A DNA stretch of 64,000 nucleotides from Stomoxys calcitrans (GCF_963082655.1 NC_081554.1:51028750-51092749), one strand, 5' to 3'. Counted from the first letter of the stretch, positions 1-15,600 are shown. Notes: generated by a model not told the origin, from the sequence alone. Numbers and translations are program-made.

Positions 1-553
1 TGAAGACACCGGTGGATTCGTGAAGAAAATCTCTTTCCGTAGAGGTGCTAGATTAAGCAATACTGTAAAGGTTTCAGTGAAAAGCATCGCAAAAACCAAT
101 ATTTTTTGGGCGTAAAAATTCAAGGTCGTTTTCAAGCTCGAAAACGCTGTAACTCCTTCATTTTTTCGAATTTCGAAAATTTTCTAGCATTCCGCAGTTC
201 GAAATTCGAAGACAATTCGAACAATAAACAGATTTACTTGAAATTCAACATTTTATTTTTTTTGCATTTTTTTAGCAAAGGCTAACCCCTTATGAAAATT
301 TTCAATTTTTGATGCGAAAAAAATTTTCGAGTTGAGTATACAGTATTGAAGATTACGGCAAAAAATTCGGTTTAATGCAACTCCCATGTTTTTCCTTCAA
401 AAAACAAGCTCAAAATCGCATAATTAATATCCGAAAAATGGTTTAAAAATTAAGGTGAGTTTGAAATTGCTGTAACATCTTTAGTTTTGCGAATTTCAAA
501 ATTCTGAAGACACCGGTGGATTCGTGAAGAAAATCTCTTTCCGTAATGGTGCT

Positions 554-746
554 GGACGAGGCAATACTCTTTTATATTTCCTTGAAAACTTTAGAGTATT
601 GCTTCAAAATTGCATAATTCATATCCAAAAAATGCAAGAAAACCAATGTGAGTTTGCAATAGCTGTAACTTCCTTAGTTTTGCTAACATCAAATGTTTTC
701 AGACACCGTTTGATTCGTGAGGAAAACCTCTTTCCGTAGAGGTGCT
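554..746 (+). repeat. Extra ~193-bp block making a 697-bp long monomer (copy 1)
   Basis: Anchors at 52 and 749 are 697 bp apart instead of 505. The extra block begins GGACGAGGCAATACTC and ends TTCCGTAGAGGTGCT. It is not foreign: its core (CAAAATTGCATAATTCATAT, then GCTGTAACTTCCTTAG, then GACACCGTTTGATTCGTG) is a diverged copy of the last ~190 bp of the normal monomer. It is therefore an internal paralogous unit, not an insertion of a mobile element. Confidence 0.85.
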
Positions 747-2248
747 AGATTAAGCAATACTGTAAAGGTTTCAGTGAAAAGCATCGCAAAAACCAATATT
801 TTTTGGGCGTAAAAATTCAAGGTCGTTTTCAAGCTCGAAAACGCTGTAACTCCTTCATTTTTTCGAATTTCGAAAATTTTCTAGCATTCCGCAGTTCGAA
901 ATTCGAAGACAATTCGAACAATAAACAGATTTACTTGAAATTCAACATTTTATTTTTTTTGCATTTTTTTAGCAAAGGCTAACCCCTTATGAAAATTTTC
1001 AATTTTTGATGCGAAGAAAATTTTCGAGTTGAGTATACAGTATTGAAGATTACGGCAAAAAATTCGGTTTAATGCAACTCCCATGTTTTTCCTTCAAAAA
1101 ACAAGCTCAAAATCGAATAATTAATATCCGAAAAATGGTTAAAAAATTAAGGTGAGTTTGAAATTGCTGTAACATCTTTAGTTTTGCGAATTTCAAAATT
1201 CTGAAGACACCGTTGGATTCGTGAAGAAAATCTCTTTCCGTAGAGGTGCTAGATGAAGCTTTCAGTGAAAAGCATCGCAAAAACCAATATTTTTTGGGCG
1301 TAAAAATTCAAGGTCGTTTTCAAGCTCGAAAACGCTGTAACTCCTTCATTTTTTCGAATTTCGAAAATTTTCTAGCATTCCGCAGTTCGAAATTCGAAGA
1401 CAATTCGAACAATAAACAGATTTACTTAAAATTCAACATTTTATTTTTTTTGCATTTTTTAGCAAAGGCTAACCCCTTATGAAAATTTTCAATTTTTGAT
1501 GCGAAGAAAATTTTCGAGTTGAGTATACAGTATTGAAGATTACGGCAAAAAATTCGGTTTAGTGCAACTCCCATGTTTTTCCTTCAAAAAACAAGCTCAA
1601 AATCGCATAATTAATATCCGAAAAATGGTTAAAAAAATTAAGGTGAGTTTGAAATTGCTGTAACATCTTTAGTTATGCGAATTTCAAAATTCTGAAGACA
1701 CCGTTGGATTCGTGAAGAAAATCTCTTTCCGTAATGGTGCTAGATGAAGCAATACTGTAAAGTTTTCAGTGAAAAGCATCGCAAAAACCAATATTTTTTG
1801 GGCGTAAAAATTCAAGGTCGTTTTCAAGCTCGAAAACGCTGTAACTCCTTCATTTTTTTCGAATTTCGAAAATTTTCTAGCATTCCGCAGTTCGAAATTC
1901 GAAGACAATTCGAACAATAAACAGATTTACTTGAAATTCAACATTTTATTTTTTTTTGCATTTTTTTAGCAAAGGCTAACCCCTTATGAAAATTTTCAAT
2001 TTTTGATGCGAAAAAAATTTTCGAGTTGAGTATACAGTATAGAAGATTACGGCAAAAAATTCGGTTTAGTGCAACTCCCATGTTTTTCCTTCAAAAAACA
2101 AGCTCAAAATCGCATAATTAATATCCGAAAAATGGTTAAAAAAATTAAGGTGAGTTTGAAATTGCTGTAACATCTTTAGTTTTGCGAATTTCAAAATTCT
2201 GAAAACACCGTTGGATTCGTGAAGAAAATCTCTTTCCGTAATGGTGCT

Positions 2249-2441
2249 GGACGAGGCAATACTCTTTTATATTTCCTTGAAAACTTTAGAGTATTGCTTC
2301 AAAATTGCATAATTCATATCCAAAAAATGCAAAAAAACCAATGTGAGTTTGCAATAGCTGTAACTTCCTTAGTTTTGCTAACATCAAAAGTTTTCAGACA
2401 CCGTTTGATTCGTGAGGAAAACCTCTTTCCGTAGAGGTGCT
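2249..2441 (+). repeat. Extra ~193-bp block, 700-bp long monomer (copy 2)
   Basis: This is the same block as at 554-746, with a few base changes (for example AAAGTTTTCAGAC instead of AAATGTTTTCAGAC). It sits between anchors at 1744 and 2444. Confidence 0.85.
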
Positions 2442-3451
2442 AGATTAAGCAATACTGTAAAGTTTTCAGTGAAAAGCATCGCAAAAACCAATATTTTTTG
2501 GGCGTAAAAATTCAAGGTCGTTTTCAAGCTCGAAAGCGCTGTAACTCCTTCATTTTTTCGAATTTCGAAAATTTTCTAGCATTCCGCAGTTCGAAATTCG
2601 AAGACAATTCCAACAATAAACAGATTTACTTGAAATTCAACATTTTATTTTTTTTTGCATTTTTTTAGCAAAGGCTAACCCCTTATGAAAATTTTCAATT
2701 TTTGATGCGAAAAAAATTTTCGAGTTGAGTATACAGTATTGAAGATTACGGCAAAAAATTCGGTTTAGTGCAACTCCCATGTTTTTCCTTCAAAAAACAA
2801 GCTCAAAATCGCATAATTAATATCCGAAAAATGGTTAAAAAAATTAAGGTGAGTTTGAAATTGCTGTAACATCTTTAGTTTTGCGAATTTCAAAATTCTG
2901 AAGACACCGTTGGATTCGTGACGAAAATCTCTTTCCGTAGAGGTGCCAGATGAAGCAATACTGTAAAGTTTTCAGTGAAAAGCATCGCAAAAACCAATAT
3001 TTTTTGGGCGTAAAAATTCAAGGTCGTTTTCAAGCTCGAAAGCGCTGTAACTCCTTAATTTTTTCGAATTTCGAAAATTTTCTAGCATTCCGCAGTTCGA
3101 AATTCGAAGACAATTCCAACAATAAACAGATTTACTTGAAATTCAACATTTTATTTTTTTTGCATTTTTTTAGCAAGGCTAAACCCTTATGAAAATTTTC
3201 AATTTTTGATGCGAAAAAAATTTTCGAGTTGAGTATACAGTATTGAAGATTACGGCAAAAAATTCGGTTTAGTGCAACTCCCATGTTTTTCCTTCAAAAA
3301 ACAAGCTCAAAATCGCATAATTAATATCCGAAAAATGGTTAAAAAAATTAAGGTGAGTTTAAAATTGCTGTAACATCTTTAGTTATGCGAATTTCAAAAT
3401 TATGAAGACACCGTTGGATTCGTGAGGAAAACCTCTTTCCGTAATGGTGCT

Positions 3452-3644
3452 GGCCGAGGCAATACTCTTTCCTATTTCCTTGAAAACTTTAGAGTATTGC
3501 TTCAAAATTGCATAATTCATATCCAAAAAATGCAAAAAAACCAATGTGAGTTTGCAATAGCTGTAACTTCCTTAGTTTTGCTAACATCAAAAGTTTTCAG
3601 ACACCGTTTGATTCGTGAGGAAAACCTCTTTCCGTAGAGGTGCT
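3452..3644 (+). repeat. Extra ~193-bp block, 697-bp long monomer (copy 3)
   Basis: Third copy of the block, between anchors at 2950 and 3647. It carries GGCCGAGG where the others read GGACGAGG. After this copy the long monomer disappears until 50.9 kb. Confidence 0.85.
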
Positions 3645-6600
3645 AGATTAAGCAATACTGTAAAGGTTTCAGTGAAAAACATCGCAAAAACCAATATTTT
3701 TTGGGCGTAAAAATTCAAGGTCGTTTTCAAGCTCGAAAACGCTGTAACTCCTTCATTTTTTCGAATTTCGAAAATTTTCTAGCATTCCGCAGTTCGAAAT
3801 TCGAAGACAATTCGAACAATAAACAGATTTACTTGAAATTCAACATTTTATTTTTTTGCATTTTTTTAGCAAAGGATAACCCCTTATGAAAATTTTCAAT
3901 TTTTGATGCGAAAAAAAATTTTCGAGTGGAGTATACAGTATTGAAGATTACGGCAAAAAATTCGGTTTAATGCAACTCCCATGTTTTTCCTTCAAAAAAC
4001 AAGCTCAAAATCGCATAATTAATATCCGAAAAATGGTTAAAAAAATTAAGGTGAGTTTGAAATTGCTGTAACATCTTCAGTTTTGCGAATTTCAAAATTC
4101 TGAAGACACCGTTGGATTCGTGAAGAAAATCTCTTTCCGTAGAGGTGCTAGATGAAGCTTTCAGTGAAAAGCATGGCAAAAACCAATATTTTTTGGGCGT
4201 AAAAATTCAAGGTCGTTTTCAAGCTCGAAAACGCTGTAACTACTTCATTTTTTCGAATTTCGAAAATTTTCTAGCATTCCGCAGTTCGAAATTCGAAGAT
4301 AATTCGAACAATAAACAGATTTACTTGAAATTCAACATTTTATTTTTTTGCATTTTTTTAGCAAAGGATAAACCCTTATGAAAATTTTCAATTTTTGATG
4401 CGAAAAAAATTTTCGAGTTGAGTATACAGTATTGAAGATTACGGCAAAAAATTCGGTTTAGTGCAACTCCTATGTTTTTCCTTCAAAAAACAAGCTCAAA
4501 ATCGCATAATTAATATCCGAAAAATGGTTAAAAAAATTAAGGTGAGTTTGAAATTGCTGTAACATCTTTAGTTTTGCGAATTTCAAAATTCTGAAGACAC
4601 CGTTGGATTCGTGAAGAAAATCTCTTTCCGTAATGGTGCTAGATGAAGAAATACTGTAAAGTTTTCAGTGAAAAGCATCGCAAAAACCAATATTTTTTGG
4701 GCGTAAAAATTCAAGGTCGTTTTCAAGCTCGAAAACGCTGTAACTCCTTCATTTTTTCGAATTTCGAAAATTTTCTAGCATTCCGCAGTTCGAAATTCGA
4801 AGACAATTCGAACAATAAACAGATTTAATTGAAATTCAACATTTTATTTTTTTTGCATTTTTTTAGCAAAGGATAAACCCTTATGAAAATTTTCAATTTT
4901 TGATGCGAAAAAAATTTTCGAGTTGAGTATACAGTATTGAAGATTACGGCAAAAAATTCGGTTTAGTGCAACTCCTATGTTTTTCTTTCAAAAAACAAGC
5001 TCAAAATCGCATAATTAATATCCGAAAAATGGTTAAAAAAATTAAGGTAAGTTTGAAATTGCTGTAACATCTTTAGTTTTGCGAATTTCAAAATTCTGAA
5101 GACACCGTTGGATTCGTGAAGAAAATCTCTTTCCGTAGAGGTGCTAGATGAAGCAATACTGTAAAGTTTTCAGTGAAAAGCATCGCAAAAACCAATATTT
5201 TTTGGGCGTAAAAATTCAAGGTCGTTTTCAAGCTCGAAAACGCTGTAACTCCTTCATTTTTTCGAATTTCGAAAATTTTCTAGCATTCCGCAGTTCGAAG
5301 ACAATTCGAACAATAAACAGATTTACTTGAAATTCAACATTTTATTTTTTTGCATTTTTTTAGCAAAGGATAACCCCTTATGAAAATTTTCAATTTTTGA
5401 TGCGAAAAAAAATTTTCGAGTGGAGTATACAGTATTGAAGATTACGGCAAAAAATTCGGTTTAATGCAACTCCCATGTTTTTCCTTCAAAAAACAAGCTC
5501 AAAATCGCATAATTAATATCCGAAAAATGGTTAAAAAAATTAAGGTGAGTTTGAAATTGCTGTAACATCTTCAGTTTTGCGAATTTCAAAATTCTGAAGA
5601 CACCGTTGGATTCGTGAAGAAAATCTCTTTCCGTAGAGGTGCTAGATGAAGCAATACTGTAAAGTTTTCAGTGAAAAGCATCGCAAAAACCAATATTTTT
5701 TGGGCGTAAAAATTCAAGGTCGTTTTCAAGCTCGAAAACGCTGTAACTCCTTCATTTTTTCGAATTTCGAAAATTTTCTAGCATTCCGCAGTTCGAAATT
5801 CGAAGACAATTCGAACAATAAACAGATTTACTTGAAATTCAACATTTTATTTTTTTGCATTTTTTTAGCAAAGGATAACCCCTTATGAAAATTTTCAATT
5901 TTTGATGCGAAAAAAAATTTTCGAGTGGAGTATACAGTATTGAAGATTACGGCAAAAAATTCGGTTTAATGCAACTCCCATGTTTTTCCTTCAAAAAACA
6001 AGCTCAAAATCGCATAATTAATATCCGAAAAATGGTTAAAAAAATTAAGGTGAGTTTGAAATTGCTGTAACATCTTCAGTTTTGCGAATTTCAAAATTCT
6101 GAAGACACCGTTGGATTCGTGAAGAAAATCTCTTTCCGTAGAGGTGCTAGATGAAGCTTTCAGTGAAAAGCATCGCAAAACCAATATTTTTTGGGCGTAA
6201 AAATTCAAGGTCGTTTTCAAGCTCGAAAACGCTGTAACTACTTCATTTTTTCGAATTTCGAAAATTTTCTAGCATTCCGCAGTTCGAAATTCGAAGACAA
6301 TTCGAACAATAAACAGATTTAATTGAAATTCAACATTTTATTTTTTTTTGCATTTTTTTAGCAAAGGCTAACCCCTTATGAAAATTTTCAATTTTTGATG
6401 CGAAAAAAATTTTCGAGTTGAGTATACAGTATAGAAGATTACGGCAAAAAATTCGGTTTAGTGCAACTCCCATGTTTTTCCTTCAAAAAACAAGCTCAAA
6501 ATCGCATAATTAATATCCGAAAAATGGTTAAAAAAATTAAGGTGAGTTTGAAATTGCTGTAACATCTTTAGTTATGCGAATTTCAAAATTCTGAAGACAC

Positions 6601-9600
6601 CGTTGGATTCGTGAAGAAAGTCTCTTTCCGTAATGGTGCTAGATGAAGCAATACTGTAAAGTTTTCAGTGCAAAGCATCGCAAAAACCAATATTTTTTGG
6701 GCGTAAAAATTCAAGGTCGTTTTCAAGCTCGAAAACGCTGTAACTCCTTCATTTTTTCGAATTTCGAAAATTTTCTACCATTCCGCAGTTCGAAATTCGA
6801 AGACAATTCGAACAATAAACAGATTTAATTGAAATTCAACATTTTATTTTTTTTGCATTTTTTTAGCAAAGGCTAACCCCTTATGAAAATTTTCAATTTT
6901 TGATGCGAAAAAAATTTTCGAGTTGAGTATACAGTATAGAAGATTACGGCAAAAAAATCGGTTTAGTGCAAGTCCCATGTTTTTCCTTCAAAAAACAAGT
7001 TCAAAATCGCATAATTAATATCCGAAAAATGGTTAAAAAACTTAAGGTGAGTTTGAAATTGCTGTAACATCTTTAGTTTTGCGAATTTCAAAATTCTGAA
7101 GACACCGTTGGATTCGTGAAGAAAATCTCTTTCCGTAATGGGCGTAAAAATTCATGGTCGTTTTCAAGCTCGAAAACGCTGTAACTCCTTCATTTTTTCG
7201 AATTTCGAAAATTTTCTAGCATTCCGCAGTTCGAAATTCGAAGACAATTCGAACAATAAACAGATTTAATTGAAATTCAACATTTTATTTTTTTTGCATT
7301 TTTTTAGCAACCTTATGAAAATTTTCAATTTTTGATGCGAAAAAAATTTTCGAGTTGAGTATACAGTATAGAAGATTACGGCAAAAAAATCGGTTTAGTG
7401 CAACTCCCATGTTTTTCCTTCAAAAAACAAGTTCAAAATCGCATAATTAATATCCGAAAAATGGTTAAAAAACTTAAGGTGAGTTTGAAATTGCTGTAAC
7501 ATCTTTAGTTTTGCGAATTTCAAAATTCTGAAGACACCGTTGGATTCGTGAAGAAAATCTCTTTCCGTAATGGTGCTAGATGAAGCAATACTGTAAAGTT
7601 TTCAGTGAAAAGCATCGCAAAAACCAATATTTTTTGGGCGTAAAAATTCAAGGTCGTTTTCAAGCTCGAAAACGCTGTAACTCCTTCATTTTTTCGAATT
7701 TCGAAAATTTTCTAGCATTCCGCAGTTCGAAATTCGAAGACAATTCGAACAATAAACAGATTTAATTGAAATTCAACATTTTATTTTTTTTGCATTTTTT
7801 TAGCAACCTTATGAAAATTTTCAATTTTTGATGCGAAAAAAAATTTTCGAGTGGAGTATACAGTATTGAAGATTACGGCAAAAAATTCGGTTTAATGCAA
7901 CTCCCATGTTTTTCCTTCAAAAAACAAGCTCAAAATCGCATAATTAATATCCGAAAAATGGTTAAAAAAATTAAGGTGAGTTTGAAATTGCTGTAACATC
8001 TTCAGTTTTGCGAATTTCAAAATTCTGAAGACACCGTTGGATTCGTGAAGAAAATCTCTTTCCGTAATGGTGCTAGATGAAGCAATACTGTAAAGTTTTC
8101 AGTGAAAAGCATCGCAAAAACCAAAATTTTTTGGGCGTAAAAATTCAAGGTCGTTTTCAAGCTCGAAAACGCTGTAACTCCTTCATTTTTTCGAATTTCG
8201 AAAATTTTCTAGCATTCCGCAGTTCGAAATTCGAAGATAATTCGAACAATAAACAGATTTACTTGAAATTCAACATTTTATTTTTTTGCATTTTTTTAGC
8301 AAAGGATAAACCCTTATGAAAATTTTCAATTTTTGATGCGAAAAAAATTTTCGAGTTGAGTATACAGTATTGAAGATTACGGCAAAAAATTCGGTTTAGT
8401 GCAACTCCTATGTTTTTCCTTCAAAAAACAAGCTCAAAATCGCATAATTAATATCCGAAAAATGGTTAAAAAATTAAGGTGAGTTTGAAATTGCTGTAAC
8501 ATCTTTAGTTTCGCGAATTTCAAAATTCTGAAGACACCGTTGGATTCGTGAAGAAAATCTCTTTCCGTAATGGTGCCAGATGAAGCAATACTGTAAAGTT
8601 TTCAGTGAAAAGCATCGCAAAAACCAAAATTTTTTGGGCGTAAAAATTCAAGGTCGTTTTCAAGCTCGAAAACGCTGTAACTCCTTCATTTTTTCGAATT
8701 TCGAAAATTTTCTAGCATTCCGCAGTTCGAAATTCGAAGACAATTCGAACAATAAACAGATTTAATTGAAATTCAACATTTTATTTTTTTTGCATTTTTT
8801 TAGCAAAGGCTAACCCCTTATGAAAATTTTCAATTTTTGATGCGAAAAAAATTTTCGAGTTGAGTATACAGTATAGAAGATTACGGCAAAAAAATCGGTT
8901 TAGTGCAACTCCCATGTTTTTCCTTCAAAAAACAAGTTCAAAATCGCATAATTAATATCCGAAAAATGGTTAAAAAACTTAAGGTGAGTTTGAAATTGCT
9001 GTAACATCTTTAGTTTTGCGAATTTCAAAATTCTGAAGACACCGTTGGATTCGTGAAGAAAATCTCTTTCCGTAGAGGTGCTAGATGAAGCTTTTAGTGA
9101 AAAGCATCGCAAAAACCAATATTTTTTGGGCGTAAAAATTCAAGGTCGTTTTCAAGCTCGAAAACGCTGTAACTACTTCATTTTTTCGAATTTCGAAAAT
9201 TTTCTAGCATTCCGCAGTTCGAAATTCGAAGATAATACGAACAATAAACAGATTTACTTGAAATTCAACATTTTATTTTTTTGCATTTTTTTAGCAAAGG
9301 ATAAACCCTTATGAAAATTTTCAATTTTTGATGCGAAAAAAATTTTCGAGTTGAGTATACAATATTGAAGATTACGGCAAAAAATTCGGTTTAGTGCAAC
9401 TCCTATGTTTTTCCTTCAAAAAACAAGCTCAAAATCGCATAATTAATATCCGAAAAATGGTTAAAAAAATTAAGGTGAGTTTGAAATTGCTGTAACATCT
9501 TTAGTTATGCGAATTTCAAAATTCTGAAGACACCGTTTGATTCGTGAGGAAAACCTCTTTCCGTAGAGATGCTAGATTAAGCAATACTGTAAAGTTTTCA

Positions 9601-12600
9601 GTGCAAAGCATCGCAAAAACCAATATTTTTTGGGCGTAAAAATTCAAGGTCCTTTTCAAGCTCGAAAACGCTGTAACTACTTCATTTTTTCGAATTTCGA
9701 AAATTTTCTAGCATTCCGCAGTTCGAAATTCGAAGATAATTCGAACAATAAACAGATTTACTTGAAATTCAACATTTTATTTTTTTGCATTTTTTTAGCA
9801 AAGGATAAACCCTTATGAAAACCGATTACGGCAAAAAAATCGGTTTAGTGCAACTCCCATGTTTTTCCTTCAAAAAACAAGTTCAAAATCGCATAATTAA
9901 TATCCGAAAAATGGTTAAAAAACTTAAGGTGAGTTTGAAATTGCTGTAACATCTTCAGTTTTGCGAATTTCAAAATTCTGAAGACACCGTTGGATTCGTG
10001 AAGAAAATCTCTTTCCGTAGAGGTGCTAGATGAAGCTTTCAGTGAAAAGCATCGCAAAAACCAAAATTTTTTGGGCGTAAAAATTCAAGGTCGTTTTCAA
10101 GCTCGAAAACGCTGTAACTCCTTCATTTTTTCGAATTTCGAAAATTTTCTACCATTCCGCAGTTCGAAATTCGAAGACAATTCGAACAATAAACAGATTT
10201 AATTGAAATTCAACATTTTATTTTTTTTGCATTTTTTTAGCAAAGGCTAACCCCTTATGAAAATTTTCAATTTTTGATGCGAAAAAAATTTTCGAGTTGA
10301 GTATACAGTATAGAAGATTACGGCAAAAAAATCGGTTTAGTGCAACTCCCATGTTTTTCCTTCAAAAAACAAGTTCAAAATCGCATAATTAATATCCGAA
10401 AAATGGTTAAAAAACTTAAGGTGAGTTTGAAATTGCTGTAACATCTTTAGTTTTGCGAATTTCAAAATTCTGAAGACACCGTTGGATTCGTGAAGAAAAT
10501 CTCTTTCCGTAATGGTGCTAGATGAAGCAATACTGTAAAGTTTTCAGTGAAAAGCATCGCAAAAACCAATATTTTTTGGGCGTAAAAATTCAAGGTCGTT
10601 TTCAAGCTCGAAAACGCTGTAACTCCTTCATTTTTTCGAATTTCGAAAATTTTCTAGCATTCCGCAGTTCGAAATTCGAAGACAATTCGAACAATAAACA
10701 GATTTAATTGAAATTCAACATTTTATTTTTTTTGCATTTTTTTAGCAAAGGCTAACCCCTTATGAAAATTTTCAATTTTTGATGCGAAAAAAATTTTCGA
10801 GTTGAGTATACAGTATAGAAGATTACGGCAAAAAATTCGGTTTAGTGCAACTCCCATGTTTTTCCTTCAAAAAACAAGCTCAAAATCGCATAATTAATAT
10901 CCGAAAAATGGTTAAAAAAATTAAGGTGAGTTTGAAATTGCTGTAACATCTTTAGTTATGCGAATTTCTAAATTCTGAAGACACCGTTGGATTCGTGAAG
11001 AAAGTCTCTTTCCGTAATGGTGCTAGATGAAGCAATACTGTAAAGTTTTCAGTGAAAAGCATCGCAAAAACCAATATTTTTTGGGCGTAAAAATTCAAAG
11101 TCCTTTTCAAGCTCGAAAACGCTGTAACTACTTCATTTTTTCGAATTTCGAAAATTTTCTAGCATTCCGCAGTTCGAAATTCGAAGATAATTCGAACAAT
11201 AAACAGATTTACTTGAAATTCAACATTTTATTTTTTTGCATTTTTTTAGCAAAGGATAAACCCTTATGAAAATTTTCAATTTTTGATGCGAAAAAAATTT
11301 TCGAGTTGAGTATACAGTATTGAAGATTACGGCAAAAAATTCGGTTTAGTGCAACTCCTATGTTTTTCCTTCAAAAAACAAGCTCAAAATCGCATAATTA
11401 ATATCCGAAAAATGGTTAAAAAAATTAAGGTGAGTTTGAAATTGCTGTAACATCTTTAGTTTTGCGAATTTCAAAATTCTGAAGACACCGTTGGATTCGT
11501 GAAGAAAATCTCTTTCCGTAATGGTGCTAGATGAAGAAATACTGTAAAGTTTTCAGTGAAAAGCATCGCAAAAACCAATATTTTTTGGGCGTAAAAATTC
11601 AAGGTCGTTTTCAAGCTCGAAAACGCTGTAACTCCTTCATTTTTTCGAATTTCGAAAATTTTCTAGCATTCCGCAGTTCGAAATTCGAAGACAATTCGAA
11701 CAATAAACAGATTTACTTGAAATTCAACATTTTATTTTTTTGCATTTTTTTAGCGAAAAAAAATTTTCGAGTGGAGTATACAGTATTGAAGATTACGGCA
11801 AAAAATTCGGTTTAATGCAACTCCCATGTTTTTCCTTCAAAAAACAAGCTCAAAATCGCATAATTAATATCCGAAAAATGGTTAAAAAAATTAAGGTGAG
11901 TTTGAAATTGCTGTAACATCTTCAGTTTTGCGAATTTCAAAATTCTGAAGACACCGTTGGATTCGTGAAGAAAATCTCTTTCCGTAGAGGTGCTAGATGA
12001 AGCAATACTGTAAAGTTTTCAGTGAAAAGCATCGCAAAAACCAATATTTTTTGGGCGTAAAAATTCAAGGTCGTTTTCAAGCTCGAAAACGCTGTAACTC
12101 CTTCATTTTTTCGAATTTCGAAAATTTTCTAGCATTCCGCAGTTCGAAATTCGAAGACAATTCGAACAATAAACAGATTTACTTGAAATTCAAAATTTAA
12201 TTTTTTTTTTGCATTTTTTTAGCAAAGGCTAACCCCTTATGAAAATTTTCAATTTTTGATGCGAAAAAAATTTTCGAGTTGAGTATACAGTATAGAAGAT
12301 TACGGCAAAAAATTCGGTTTAGTGCAACTCCCATGTTTTTCCTTCAAAAAACAAGCTCAAAATCGCATAATTAATATCCGAAAAATGGTTAAAAAAATTA
12401 AGGTGAGTTTGAAATTGCTGTAACATCTTTAGTTTTGCGAATTTCAAAATTCTGAAGAAAATCTCTTTCCGTAGAGGTGCTAGATGAAGCAATACTGTAA
12501 AGTTTTCAGTGAAAAGCATCGCAAAAACCAATATTTTTTGGGCGTAAAAATTCAAGGTCGTTTTCAAGCTCGAAAACGCTGTAACTCCTTCATTTTTTCG

Positions 12601-15600
12601 AATTTCGAAAATTTTCTAGCATTCCGCAGTTCGAAATTCGAAGACAATTCGAACAATAAACAGATTTACTTGAAATTCAACATTTTATTTTTTTTTGCAT
12701 TTTTTTAGCAAAGGCTAACCCCTTATGAAAATTTTCAATTTTTGATGCGAAGAAAATTTTCGAGTTGAGTATACAGTATTGAAGATTACGGCAAAAAATT
12801 CGGTTTAGTGCAACTCCCATGTTTTTCCTTCAAAAAACAAGCTCAAAATCGCATAATTAATATCCGAAAAATGGTTAAAAAAATTAAGGTGAGTTTGAAA
12901 TTGCTGTAACATCTTTAGTTATGCGAATTTCAAAATTCTGAAGACACCGTTGGATTCGTGAAGAAAATCTCTTTCCGTAGAGGTGCTAGATGAAGCAATA
13001 CTGTAAAGTTTTCAGTGAAAAGCATCGCAAAAACCAATATTTTTTGGGCGTAAAAATTCAAGGTCGTTTTCAAGCTCGAAAACGCTGTAACTCCTTCATT
13101 TTTTCGAATTTCGAAAATTTTCTAGCATTCCGCAGTTCGAAATTCGAAGACAATTCGAACAATAAACAGATTTACTTGAAATTCAAAATTTAATTTTTTT
13201 TTTGCATTTTTTTAGCAAAGGCTAACCCCTTATGAAAATTTTCAATTTTTGAAGCGAAAAAAATTTTCGAGTTGAGTATACAGTATAGAAGATTACGGCA
13301 AAAAATTCGGTTTAGTGCAACTCCCATGTTTTTCCTTCAAAAAACAAGCTCAAAATCGCATAATTAATATCCGAAAAATGGTTAAAAAAATTAAGGTGAG
13401 TTTGAAATTGCTGTAACATCTTTAGTTTTGCGAATTTCAAAATTCTGAAGACACCGTTGGATTCGTGAAGAAAATCTCTTTCCGTAGAGGTGCTAGATGA
13501 AGCAATACTGTAAAGTTTTCAGTGAAAAGCATCGCAAAAACCAATATTCTTTGGGCGTAAAAATTCAAGGTCGTTTTCAAGCTCGAAAACGCTGTAACTC
13601 CTTCATTTTTTCGAATTTCGAAAATTTTCTAGCATTCCGCAGTTCGAAATTCGAAGACAATTCGAACAATAAACAGATTTACTTGAAATTCAACATTTTA
13701 TTTTTTTGCATTTTTTTAGCAAAGGATAACCCCTTATGAAAATTTTCAATTTTTGATGCGAAAAAAAATTTTCGAGTGGAGTATACAGTATTGAAGATTA
13801 CGGCAAAAAATTCGGTTTAATGCAACTCCCATGTTTTTCCTTCAAAAAACAAGCTCAAAATCGCATAATTAATATCCGAAAAATGGTTAAAAAAATTAAG
13901 GTGAGTTTGAAATTGCTGTAACATCTTCAGTTTTGCGAATTTCAAAATTCTGAAGACACCGTTGGATTCGTGAAGAAAATCTCTTTCCGTAGAGGTGCTA
14001 GATGAAGCTTTCAGTGAAAAGCATCGCAAAAACCAATATTTTTTGGGCGTAAAAATTCAAGGTCGTTTTCAAGCTCGAAAACGCTGTAACTACTTCATTT
14101 TTTCGAATTTCGAAAATTTTCTAGCATTCCGCAGTTCGAAATTCGAAGACAATTCGAACAATAAACAGATTTAATTGAAATTCAACATTTTATTTTTTTT
14201 GCATTTTTTTAGCAAAGGCTAACCCCTTATGAAAATTTTCAATTTTTGATGCGAAAAAAATTTTCGAGTTGAGTATACAGTACAGAAGATTACGGCAAAA
14301 AATTCGGTTTAGTGCAACTCCCATGTTTTTCCTTCAAAAAACAAGCTCAAAATCGCATAATTAATATCCGAAAAATGGTTAAAAAAATTAAGGTGAGTTT
14401 GAAATTGCTGTAACATCTTTAGTTATGCGAATTTCAAAATTCTGAAGACACCGTTGGATTCGTGAAGAAAGTCTCTTTCCGTAATGGTGCTAGATGAAGC
14501 AATACTGTAAAGTTTTCAGTGCAAAGCATCGCAAAAACCAATATTTTTTGGGCGTAAAAATTCAAGGTCGTTTTCAAGCTCGAAAACGCTGTAACTACTT
14601 CATTTTTTCGAATTTCGAAAATTTTCTAGCATTCCGCAGTTCGAAATTCGAAGATAATTCGAACAATAAACAGATTTACTTGAAATTCAACATTTTATTT
14701 TTTTGCATTTTTTTAGCAAAGGATAAACCCTTATGAAAATTTTCAATTTTTGATGCGAAAAAAATTTTCGAGTTGAGTATACAGTATTGAAGATTACGGC
14801 AAAAAATTCGGTTTAGTGCAACTCCTATGTTTTTCCTTCAAAAAACAAGCTCAAAATCGCATAATTAATATCCGAAAAATGGTTAAAAAAATTAAGGTGA
14901 GTTTGAAATTGCTGTAACATCTTTAGTTTTGCGAATTTCAAAATTCTGAAGACACCGTTGGATTCGTGAAGAAAATCTCTTTCCGTAATGGTGCTAGATG
15001 AAGAAATACTGTAAAGTTTTCAGTGAAAAGCATCGCAAAAACCAATATTTTTTGGGCGTAAAAATTCAAGGTCGTTTTCAAGCTCGAAAACGCTGTAACT
15101 CCTTCATTTTTTCGAATTTCGAAAATTTTCTAGCATTCCGCAGTTCGAAATTCGAAGACAATTCGAACAATAAACAGATTTACTTGAAATTCAACATTTT
15201 ATTTTTTTGCATTTTTTTAGCAAAGGATAACCCCTTATGAAAATTTTCAATTTTTGATGCGAAAAAAAATTTTCGAGTGGAGTATACAGTATTGAAGATT
15301 ACGGCAAAAAATTCGGTTTAATGCAACTCCCATGTTTTTCCTTCAAAAAACAAGCTCAAAATCGCATAATTAATATCCGAAAAATGGTTAAAAAAATTAA
15401 GGTGAGTTTGAAATTGCTGTAACATCTTCAGTTTTGCGAATTTCAAAATTCTGAAGACACCGTTGGATTCGTGAAGAAAATCTCTTTCCGTAGAGGTGCT
15501 AGATGAAGCTTTCAGTGAAAAGCATCGCAAAAACCAATATTTTTTGGGCGTAAAAATTCAAGGTCGTTTTCAAGCTCGAAAACGCTGTAACTACTTAATT